A stretch of 12,841 nt of DNA, taken from Microcaldota archaeon. Its GTDB lineage: Archaea; Micrarchaeota; Micrarchaeia; Micrarchaeales; CABMGC01. Of this stretch, positions 1 through 5,990 are shown piece after piece. The notes beneath the pieces were generated by a model. It ran no database searches. It saw only the letters and a program-made list of their open reading frames with translations, and was not told where the DNA came from. The position numbers were made by a program, and so were the translations under genes. Position 1 is the stretch's first letter. Each line of letters starts with the position of its first letter. Location of the stretch: the NCBI GenBank assembly GCA_021804305.1, contig JAJZKF010000011.1, positions 1-12,841 of the forward strand. Reading direction: 5' to 3'.

Positions 1-201
1 CAGGCCGTGGAGCTCCCTGAACTCGCCCTGGCCGAGCTCCGTTATTCCCATGACGTGCCTCTTCGGTATTATGAGTACGTGGCCGGGGACTACCGGCTTT
101 ATGTCGTAGAGCACGTAGAAGCTCTTGGTGCCGTAGAAGAGGGTCTCTGAGAGTATTTCCCTGCTGCAGAACGGGTCGTCGTTCCTTGTCTTGTCGGTCA
201 T
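1..201 (-). CDS. HIT-family (histidine triad) nucleotide hydrolase/transferase, partial: 3' part outside the window
   Basis: Translation from the ATG at 201-199 gives about 67 residues typical of the HIT fold N-terminus: a DPFC motif near residues 9-12, then a segment around residues 38-50 (KPVVPGHVLIIPKRH) matching the hallmark 'P.(A/V)PGH.L(V/I)IPK.H' strand of HIT proteins. The catalytic HxHxH triad lies downstream and is not visible, so activity cannot be judged. HIT proteins hydrolyse or transfer nucleoside phosphates (AMP-lysine, Ap4A and related substrates). A GGAG-type ribosome-binding site lies just upstream within the preceding gene, and the ATG overlaps that gene's TGA (ATGA, 198-201). 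It is therefore translationally coupled to the Lon-like protease. Family assignment is confident; substrate is unknown. Confidence 0.85.
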   Translation of the reverse strand, partial: MTDKTRNDDPFCSREILSETLFYGTKSFYVLYDIKPVVPGHVLIIPKRHVMGITELGQGEFRELHGL

Positions 202-1982
202 CTCCTTCTCCTGCCGACTGGCTGTGCCGAGGGTCTCTTCAGGACTAGGACGAGCAGGACTATGAGGACGATGAAGAGCAGTATCAGCACGAGCAGGAGC
301 ACCAGGTAGAGTTGCTGTATCTGGCTCTCAAGCATCGCAAGCTGTCCGGATGCCTGCTGCTGGTTGCTTCCGATGACTGGGGTGCTGTAGTTTAGTGATG
401 CGTATATATACTGGTTTGCGGAGCTGAGCATCCGTGCCAGGTTTGCTGTGGTGTAAGCAGCCTGGACATCCCCCTTTGACGTGGTTGAGTTTGCCGTTAG
501 TCCTGCTTCCTGCATGTAGAAGCTGGCCTGGAGCGCGAATTGGGTAGGCCATGCCCCGTAGTTGTACGATGAGAGGTTAGAGTAGATGCTGCGGTTCATG
601 CTCTGGTTGAGCGGCAGGCCATAGAACGCGCGCTCGTAGACAGAAGCATAGAGAGCAGCGGCATAGTCGCCTTCCTTGTACAGGTTTATCGCAGACTGCG
701 AGTACAGGTTAAGACCTGTAGATGTAACCGCATTTATCGCCTTTGTTATATTAGAGTTGAATGACGTGGATGTCTGGGACGGGACACCGCCCAGGTTCAC
801 TGCGATAGAATACATCTCCGCAGAGGCTCTGCACCATCCGGACGACTTGCTTATGTCGCTCACTGCTGTGATAAGATCATCGGTAGACTGGGACTGATTG
901 ATGGTTGCCTTAGCGTACCCCGCATAGATCTCCCCCCAGGACTGCCGAAGCTCTCCGCCAACGACATATTCGTAGTTAGTGTTTGTAAGGGCAGGCGCGA
1001 CCAGCGAGGAGCAGTACGTGCTCACATTGTCAACAAGGTTCGTGGCGCTCTGCCTCGTTATGCCTTCTGAGTTGGCAAACGTGTACGCATCGGTGTACTC
1101 AAGGAACGCAAGATCCGACCCGGAGTACAGGTATCCGCGCTGTATAATGAGCGAGTACTGGTTCAACAGTGCCTCCATCTGGGCTTTGAGTGAGGTATAC
1201 TCTGCTCCGAGTTTCGATACCTGGCTCTGTGTCGCGTTGAGGGTGAAGTTAGCGAGAGAATTGAACGCACTTGCATTGCACTGCAGACAGATTATGTTCG
1301 CCTCGCCAAGCGACTGCGGATAGTAGTCAGTAGTTATGTTGTACGTAAGCTGCGTGGGAGTGGAATTTCCATACGCATACTTGAGCGCCTGCGAGACGTT
1401 CTCAACAGGGACCAGGGTTATGCCAAACTGCTGCTGCACTAGATAGTAGAGCATGTACTCGAAACTGCTGTTCGGGGCGTACGGAACCAGTATGTACCCC
1501 ATGCCAGCATCCTTTGCAGCGCTGGACTTGTCGTATACCCCGCCAACCTCGCCGACGATGCCGTCAGGACTTATCGTGCCCGTAACCGTGAAGTTTGAAT
1601 AGAGGGGCTTGTGGTTGAGCGCTGAGATGGCAAGAAGCGTCATCGCCAATCCGCCGCTCGGCCCCGATACATTCGAGGCATTGTCTATCGTATATGTGAA
1701 GTTGTAGTGTAGCTCGTTGACACCAACATAGACCGAGGCGTACTGTGCAGCAGCCTGTGCTGACATTAGCGTGCTGTCGTTGACAATTGACGGGCCGTTG
1801 ATCTTTACGGTTCCGTTTCCATGAGTCACGTTGAGCATTATCTGCGTAAGAACTCCGGCATCGTGGCCTGACAGTTCAGCTGGCGCCCTTATTGAAGTGC
1901 TGTACGCGCCTGCCGAGCTCGCAAAGAGGATTGCCAGAAGCGCTGAGAATAGGACTATTCCGGATAGATCGTACAATCTCAT
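198..1982 (-). CDS. Secreted, membrane-anchored Lon-like (S16 family) serine protease
   Basis: 594 residues. Residues 1-26 look like a signal peptide (hydrophobic core, then a small-residue ASSAGA cleavage region). An S16 (Lon) proteolytic domain follows at about 35-205. Ser109 sits in SGPSGGLAM, equivalent to Lon's GPSAG. Lys152 sits in GGVYDKSSAAKDAG, equivalent to Lon's GG..EK..AA..AG. Their 43-residue spacing equals that of E. coli Lon Ser679/Lys722. There is no ATPase domain. Residues about 205-555 are helical and Gln/Ser/Tyr-rich with many N-X-S/T sequons, as expected for an extracellular domain. A C-terminal membrane helix (about 558-581) ends in a basic tail (GRRRR). It resembles the archaeal stand-alone secreted S16 proteases (COG1750-like, from memory). 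It probably cleaves surface or secreted proteins outside the membrane without ATP. It heads a two-gene unit with the HIT protein. Confidence 0.88.
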   Translation of the reverse strand: MRLYDLSGIVLFSALLAILFASSAGAYSTSIRAPAELSGHDAGVLTQIMLNVTHGNGTVKINGPSIVNDSTLMSAQAAAQYASVYVGVNELHYNFTYTIDNASNVSGPSGGLAMTLLAISALNHKPLYSNFTVTGTISPDGIVGEVGGVYDKSSAAKDAGMGYILVPYAPNSSFEYMLYYLVQQQFGITLVPVENVSQALKYAYGNSTPTQLTYNITTDYYPQSLGEANIICLQCNASAFNSLANFTLNATQSQVSKLGAEYTSLKAQMEALLNQYSLIIQRGYLYSGSDLAFLEYTDAYTFANSEGITRQSATNLVDNVSTYCSSLVAPALTNTNYEYVVGGELRQSWGEIYAGYAKATINQSQSTDDLITAVSDISKSSGWCRASAEMYSIAVNLGGVPSQTSTSFNSNITKAINAVTSTGLNLYSQSAINLYKEGDYAAALYASVYERAFYGLPLNQSMNRSIYSNLSSYNYGAWPTQFALQASFYMQEAGLTANSTTSKGDVQAAYTTANLARMLSSANQYIYASLNYSTPVIGSNQQQASGQLAMLESQIQQLYLVLLLVLILLFIVLIVLLVLVLKRPSAQPVGRRRR

Positions 1983-2002
1983 GATTGGAATTATCCGGAA
2001 AT

Positions 2003-2021
2003 GTTTAAAAGGGTATTTAAG
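2003..2021 (-). promoter_or_regulatory. Likely archaeal promoter for the Lon-like protease gene
   Basis: On the minus strand this AT-rich stretch reads CTTAAATACCCTTTTAAAC. It contains two TATA-like cores, centred about 35 and 25 bases upstream of the ATG at 1982. The first would give a short leader and the second a leaderless mRNA. It lies in the 82-base gap after the EndoQ stop, so the protease/HIT pair can be transcribed separately from the repair operon. Sequence-only inference. Confidence 0.4.
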
Positions 2022-2064
2022 GGAAGACGTGACCTCAAGCCAAGGCAGGATGACTGGCCTTTAG

Positions 2065-3330
2065 CTAGAACTCGCTTATCCTCTTCTGGTTTCCCCTCTT
2101 ACTCTCCTCGGGCATCTGGTTCAGTATGTCTATGACGCCAAAGACGCCGTCGTACCCCGGCGTTATCCTCACGTGATCGCTCCTGACGTTTCCGATCGCC
2201 CTGCCGACTTCGGTGTCGATCTCGGAGATCCTCGTTATATCAGCGTTCAGCAGCACGTCGAACTCGGTTCCAAACTCCTTGATGAACGCGTCGTACATCC
2301 TGCTCACAGAGGAAGTTCCGGCCCCCTTCTTTGTGGCGTATGCGATTATCTCCTGCAGCTGGATTATGTGCACGAAGGGCTTTGCGGTTGCCGGTCTCTC
2401 GCCCTCCTTCCTGTCCGCAAGGGCCCCAACCCGGTGTAGAACCCCTATCGTAAGGGGCTTCCTGCATCTTGGGCAGATGTTCCCGTACTTCTTCGCATCC
2501 TCAGGGCTCAGGGATACGTTGCATGCCCTGTGGCCGTCGAAGTGGTACTTTCCCTCCTCGGGATAGAACTTGAGCGTCATCTTGATCCTCTTCTCCTTGA
2601 TCGAGTCTGTTATCGATCCGTATGAGACCTTTTCATCATCGAACCCGAATACGATTGCCTCCCTTCCGATCTTTGGCAGGGAGTGGGCATCGCTTCCCGC
2701 AAGGAGCGCGAACTTGTCGAGTTTCGAGATGCGCCAGTTCATAAGTGGGTCGCTGCTCAGCCCCATCTCAAGTGCGTAGATGTGCTTGACCTGGTCGCCG
2801 TACGCCTCTTCGAGGGAGTTGAATCCGGACATCGCTCCGAGCACTCCGAACCACGGAGTCCAAACATGGCCTGGCATTACCATTATCCTCGGATCCACCT
2901 TGTAGAGCATCTCGACAAGATCGCTGTTGCTCAGCTGCAGGATCGGCCTGCCATCAGAGGCCAGGTTGCCATACTTGCCAAGCCGGTCGTTTATCTGATC
3001 GACAACTTCGAGGCTTGGAGCAAAGATTAGATTGTGTATCTTCTTCACTCTTGAGCCTGCATCTCCATTGCTGAAGAAGAGCGAGACCTCGGACGTAAGC
3101 ATGAATCTCGTTCCGGTGTTGCTGCCTTTGAGTCTGTAGAGGCCGCTTCCTTCCATCTCCTCAAGCCGGCTCTTGAGATCCTTGTTCCAGAGGGGATGAG
3201 TAAAGTCTCCAGTGCCGATTATCTGGATCCCCTTTATCTTCGCGACGCGATCGAGATTCTCAAGTATAAGCTGGTCGCTGCAGGCACCTGCGTACTTCGA
3301 GTGGATATGAAGGTCTGCTATATAGTCCAT
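2065..3330 (-). CDS. Endonuclease Q (EndoQ), PHP-domain deaminated-base endonuclease
   Basis: 421 residues, normal for the family. The N-terminal PHP domain has DLHIHS (His8, His10), GTGDFTHP (Asp42, His45), Glu81, His99, PGHVWTPWFG (His155) and GSDAHS (Asp214, His216), a full metal-binding set. A zinc-binding region follows with His267, Cys270, Cys286 and Cys289 (DGHRACN ... CPRC), then GVLHRVGALADR, which is diagnostic of EndoQ among PHP proteins. EndoQ nicks DNA 5' of uracil, hypoxanthine, xanthine or AP sites, starting repair of deaminated bases; this is known from Thermococcales. The gene overlaps the preceding 127-residue gene by one base (TAATG) and is last in an operon with endonuclease III. 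It may work alongside the UDG-like protein at 5025-5990. Assignment is strong. Confidence 0.92.
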   Translation of the reverse strand: MDYIADLHIHSKYAGACSDQLILENLDRVAKIKGIQIIGTGDFTHPLWNKDLKSRLEEMEGSGLYRLKGSNTGTRFMLTSEVSLFFSNGDAGSRVKKIHNLIFAPSLEVVDQINDRLGKYGNLASDGRPILQLSNSDLVEMLYKVDPRIMVMPGHVWTPWFGVLGAMSGFNSLEEAYGDQVKHIYALEMGLSSDPLMNWRISKLDKFALLAGSDAHSLPKIGREAIVFGFDDEKVSYGSITDSIKEKRIKMTLKFYPEEGKYHFDGHRACNVSLSPEDAKKYGNICPRCRKPLTIGVLHRVGALADRKEGERPATAKPFVHIIQLQEIIAYATKKGAGTSSVSRMYDAFIKEFGTEFDVLLNADITRISEIDTEVGRAIGNVRSDHVRITPGYDGVFGVIDILNQMPEESKRGNQKRISEF

Positions 3331-3713
3331 TATTTCACGCTTGGGGAGAAGTCAAGCTGGTGCGCAGGTATGCCAAGTGAGATGCCGTACTCCGTTACCT
3401 TTTTGTACTCCTCGGGCTTCTTCCTATCCACTTTGAATATCCTTCCGGAGAATATTATATAATGGGTATGCTCATTCTTGTAATCAACATACCACGAACC
3501 CTTTTGGCTTCTATCGATGCTCTTGCTCAGCAGCTCAGCATCTTTCTCCGCGTCTTCCTCCGGAACTTCAACAAGATGGAGCGTCCACTGCTTCAGCCAT
3601 GGCGTCTTATGCCTCTCGGTGACCCTCTCAACTCTTGTATCAAGGATCTTGAATCGCTTCAAGACGCTCTTGTCTGAAAGGCTCTCTTCTATTATGTCTC
3701 CCTTATAGCTCAC
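3330..3713 (-). CDS. Conserved 127-residue protein of unknown function between EndoIII and EndoQ
   Basis: I recall near-identical architectures as conserved hypotheticals in other archaea but know no function. It is soluble, charged, mixed alpha/beta, with no signal peptide or membrane helix and no cysteines. The C-terminal half has an aromatic-rich stretch (SWYVDYKNEHTHYIIF, about residues 73-88), followed by GRIFKVDRKKPEEYKKVTEYG and GIPAHQLDF, the pattern of a small beta-sheet domain. An N-terminal HKTPWLKQWTLH segment is also striking. It starts nine bases after the EndoIII stop, and its TAA overlaps the EndoQ ATG by one base. Translation is thus very likely coupled to EndoQ. Context suggests a link to DNA repair or nucleotide metabolism, but that is inference only. 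Confidence 0.85.
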   Translation of the reverse strand: MSYKGDIIEESLSDKSVLKRFKILDTRVERVTERHKTPWLKQWTLHLVEVPEEDAEKDAELLSKSIDRSQKGSWYVDYKNEHTHYIIFSGRIFKVDRKKPEEYKKVTEYGISLGIPAHQLDFSPSVK

Positions 3714-3722
3714 TAGATCATC

Positions 3723-4379
3723 TCAAAGGCTCTTCGTCACTCCGTTCCTTGGACATATCCTGTTCAGGAGGCACTTGCTGCAGATGGGCACCTGCGACTG
3801 GCAGATCTTGTGGCCGTGCTCTTTGAGCACGTACGCGAAGTTCTTCCAGAGCTTCCTGTCAACCTTCTTCATCAGGTCCTGCTCTATATCATCAGGATCC
3901 TTTGACTCTGACAGCCCTATCCTTCCGGAGAGCTTTATGACCCATGTGTCCACGGGGATTCCCTCCATGATGCCATATGCATTGATCAGGATCGTGTTTG
4001 CCGTCTTCCTCCCTATCCCGGGAAGTTCGACAAGCTCCTCCATCTTGTTGGGGACCTTTCCTCCGAACTTCTCCTGGATGATCTGGCAGGTCTTGATTAT
4101 GTTCTTTGCCTTGTTGCCGGCGAATGTGACTCCTTTGACTTCGGATATCAGCCTGCCGAGATCGGCATTGGCATAGTCCTTTGCGGTCTTGTACTTCTTG
4201 AAGAGATTAGGTGTTACCGCGTTCACCGTATAGTCGTGCGTCTGTGCCGAGAGTATTGCCGCGACGATCAGGTCGATTGGCGTTGAGAAGTTCAGGTAGT
4301 AATGCGCGCCCTTGTACTCCTTCTCGAGCAGGGACACAACTTCATCGACCTTCTTCTGATCGAGCAGTATGAATGCCAT
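3723..4379 (-). CDS. nth: Endonuclease III (HhH-GPD, Fe-S DNA glycosylase/AP lyase)
   Basis: 218 residues, normal for Nth. A helix-hairpin-helix at about residues 118-127 (LPGIGRKTAN) carries the catalytic lysine in GRKTA. The catalytic aspartate lies in PVDTWVIKLSGRIGL. The C-terminal 4Fe-4S loop is complete with the exact Nth spacing C-X6-C-X2-C-X5-C (ICQSQVPICSKCLLNRICP). It removes oxidised pyrimidines and cleaves AP sites. The N-terminal LSAQTHDYTVN matches the LSAQTTD.. motif of Nth, with His replacing one Thr. The start ATG lies four bases after the adenosine-kinase-like stop, and the stop lies nine bases before the next gene. It is the second gene of the repair operon ending in EndoQ. 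Assignment is firm; the exact glycosylase specificity is not decidable. Confidence 0.95.
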   Translation of the reverse strand: MAFILLDQKKVDEVVSLLEKEYKGAHYYLNFSTPIDLIVAAILSAQTHDYTVNAVTPNLFKKYKTAKDYANADLGRLISEVKGVTFAGNKAKNIIKTCQIIQEKFGGKVPNKMEELVELPGIGRKTANTILINAYGIMEGIPVDTWVIKLSGRIGLSESKDPDDIEQDLMKKVDRKLWKNFAYVLKEHGHKICQSQVPICSKCLLNRICPRNGVTKSL

Positions 4380-4383
4380 TTAC

Positions 4384-4869
4384 TCATCTCTTGTATCCGA
4401 GCTCGCGAAGGAACCTCGCCCTGTTCTCCTTGTCCTTCACTTCCTCGATCCCCCTTGACTTGAATCCATCGACGACGCCGAGAACTCCGACGCCCTGCTC
4501 CGTGGTAACGGTTATTATCTCTACTGAATTTGCAGTGGCGCAGTGTATGCCCACAACCTCAGGAACAGACTTTATCGCATTGACGATGTTTATCGGGTAC
4601 GCATCCTTGAAGAAGATCATGAACGTGTGGCCGGCAGAGAGCCTGAGCATGTTCTGCTCGGCGAGCCTTCTCATAGCCTCGTCATTTCCCTCCAGCCTTA
4701 TCAGGCATGGTCCGCTGGCCTCCGCGAACGCAAGTCCAAATTTTATGTTTGGAACGGATGTGACCATGGCCTCGTAGAGGTCTTCAACGGTCTTTATGAA
4801 ACTCGCATGCCCCAGAATGAACTGCACTTCGTCAGGCTTGTTTATCTTTACAACGCCAATCTCTACCAT
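4384..4869 (-). CDS. Adenosine-specific kinase family protein
   Basis: 161 residues, full length for the family (PF04008, known structurally from Pyrobaculum and Thermotoga relatives). Conserved segments include NIKFGLAFAEASGPCLIR (about residues 40-57), the GHTFMIFFKDAYPINIVNAI region (about 80-99) and PEVVGIHCATANSVEIITV (about 103-121), followed by a glycine-rich GVGVLGVVDG turn. The family binds adenosine/AMP. Its proposed adenosine kinase role is less well established than its fold. It is the first gene after tRNA-Ile, with a TATA-like box in between. EndoIII, the 127-residue protein and EndoQ follow within four, nine and minus one bases, so it is likely the promoter-proximal gene of that operon. 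A functional tie to repair is not evident. Confidence 0.88.
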   Translation of the reverse strand: MVEIGVVKINKPDEVQFILGHASFIKTVEDLYEAMVTSVPNIKFGLAFAEASGPCLIRLEGNDEAMRRLAEQNMLRLSAGHTFMIFFKDAYPINIVNAIKSVPEVVGIHCATANSVEIITVTTEQGVGVLGVVDGFKSRGIEEVKDKENRARFLRELGYKR

Positions 4870-4906
4870 AGAATCACTTACTCCCTAGTTACATATTGGA
4901 TTATAG

Positions 4907-4915
4907 ATTATAAAG
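4907..4915 (-). promoter_or_regulatory. TATA-like box for the adenosine kinase/EndoIII/EndoQ operon
   Basis: The minus strand reads CTTTATAAT, centred about 42 bases upstream of the ATG at 4869. The predicted start site is near 4886, giving a leader of roughly 17 bases. GGGAG at 4881-4885 lies 11 bases from the ATG and could act as a ribosome-binding site. The box directly abuts the 3' end of tRNA-Ile, so the operon may also receive readthrough from the tRNA. Confidence 0.5.
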
Positions 4916-4917
4916 CA

Positions 4918-4992
4918 TGGGCCCGGGGAGATTTGAACTCCTGACCTTTCGATTATCAGTCGAACGCTCTAACCAGGCTGAGCTACGAGCCC
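4918..4992 (-). tRNA. tRNA-Ile (anticodon GAT)
   Basis: The minus strand folds as a cloverleaf. The acceptor GGGCTCG pairs with CGGGCCC (one T-G wobble), followed by discriminator A at 4918. D stem GCTC/GAGC encloses a loop with GG. Anticodon stem TTCGA/TCGAA encloses loop CTGATAA, so the anticodon is GAT. The T arm AGGAG-TTCAAAT-CTCCC has an A-C mismatch at the first pair (49-65). There is no intron and no encoded CCA, as is common in archaea. Flanking bases at 4993-5025 are AT-rich. A TATATAAATA stretch at 5004-5013 is rather close for a standard promoter; a weaker AT-rich block around 5019-5028 is better spaced. Confidence 0.96.
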
Positions 4993-5024
4993 TTTGCTGT
5001 TGATATATAAATAGAGAATATTCT

Positions 5025-5990
5025 TTAATTCTTGCGTGAGAGAAGCGACTGAAGTTTTTCGAAATCCTTCTCCATCAGCTTCAACGTTCCAGTCGACCTG
5101 AGAGCGGCCGCAGGATGGAATGTGATCATGTAGGTGACGCCACCCTTCCTTATTATCTTCCCGTGGTTCTTCTCCACCTCGCCCATATCGAGTATCGATC
5201 CTGTCGCTAGATTTCCAAGCAGCACAACGTACTCCGGCTTGATTATCTCTATCTGCCTGAAGAGGAACGGCTCGCACATCTCTATCTCCTGCCTTGAAGG
5301 CATCCGGTTTGCCGGAGGGAAGAATTGGACCACGCTGGTTATGTACGCGTCTGCTCTCCTTATCTTTGCGCCCTTTAGGATCCTTTCGAGGAGCCTTCCG
5401 CTCCTTCCTATGAATGGCCTGAGCTGAACGTCCTCGTTCCTTCCCGGCGCCTGGCCTAGTATCATTATCTTTGCATCAAGCCTGCCTTCCCCCCTCACGT
5501 GCCTCCTGCTCAGTTCCCATTTCTTTGCCTTCTCTGGCAGCCCCCCGTACTCCCTGTTCAGCTCCTCCATCCTCTCGTACCTCCTTATGTACTCGAGTAC
5601 CGAGGGGAATATCTCCGCAAGGTCCTTGTGGCCCAGGGCCTTGAGCGACTCCCCGTACCCGAGCCACTGATATCCCTTGTGCTCGTAGGATATCCTTACC
5701 CTCTGGGATGGAGCGACCTTTCCTATGAAGTACTTGACCCACTTATGGATTGTCTCGACCCTGCTGCGGAAGAAGTACTCGGTCCTTGTGGTGAAGAACG
5801 GCAGGAGCTGCGGCTCGAGGTTCGTCTCCTCCTTTATCTCGCGCTTAGCGGCAGCCTCTGCAGACTCGCCCTTCTCTATGTGCCCTTTTGCAAGGTCGTG
5901 CTCGCCGTTGGATTTCGTCAGTATGAGGAACTCAACCTTGTCGCCCTTGATCCGGTATATGAAGGCTCCCGCCGAGTACTCGAACCTCAT
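5025..5990 (-). CDS. Nudix hydrolase-uracil DNA glycosylase (family 4-like) fusion lacking most Fe-S cysteines
   Basis: 321 residues from the ATG at 5990, which overlaps the upstream TGA (ATGA); an upstream in-frame start at 6083 would lie inside the neighbouring gene and add no domain. Residues 1-135 are a Nudix domain with a near-perfect box from Gly36 to Leu58 (GHIEKGE, then REIKEETNL; the usual Gly before the last position is Asn). Residues about 155-321 are UDG-like: GEG (167-169), GQAPGRNED (179-187), RPFIGRSG (191-198), FFPPANR (223-229), LLGN (257-260) and FHPAAALR (291-298). Family 4 UDGs bind 4Fe-4S with four cysteines; here the aligned positions are Ala155, Trp158, Phe223 and Cys239, so a cluster is unlikely. 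The GEAPG Glu is Gln180. A plausible role is combined nucleotide-pool cleansing and uracil removal. The UDG half may have altered specificity. Confidence 0.88.
   Translation of the reverse strand: MRFEYSAGAFIYRIKGDKVEFLILTKSNGEHDLAKGHIEKGESAEAAAKREIKEETNLEPQLLPFFTTRTEYFFRSRVETIHKWVKYFIGKVAPSQRVRISYEHKGYQWLGYGESLKALGHKDLAEIFPSVLEYIRRYERMEELNREYGGLPEKAKKWELSRRHVRGEGRLDAKIMILGQAPGRNEDVQLRPFIGRSGRLLERILKGAKIRRADAYITSVVQFFPPANRMPSRQEIEMCEPFLFRQIEIIKPEYVVLLGNLATGSILDMGEVEKNHGKIIRKGGVTYMITFHPAAALRSTGTLKLMEKDFEKLQSLLSRKN

Noticed and set aside
2042..2063. Short AAGGC/GCCTT stem after EndoQ as a terminator
   Set aside because: Only five pairs and no following T tract on the transcribed strand.
5003..5013. 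TATATAAATA as the tRNA-Ile TATA box
   Set aside because: Centred only about 16 bases before the mature 5' end, too close for the usual archaeal spacing; left as a note, not a feature.
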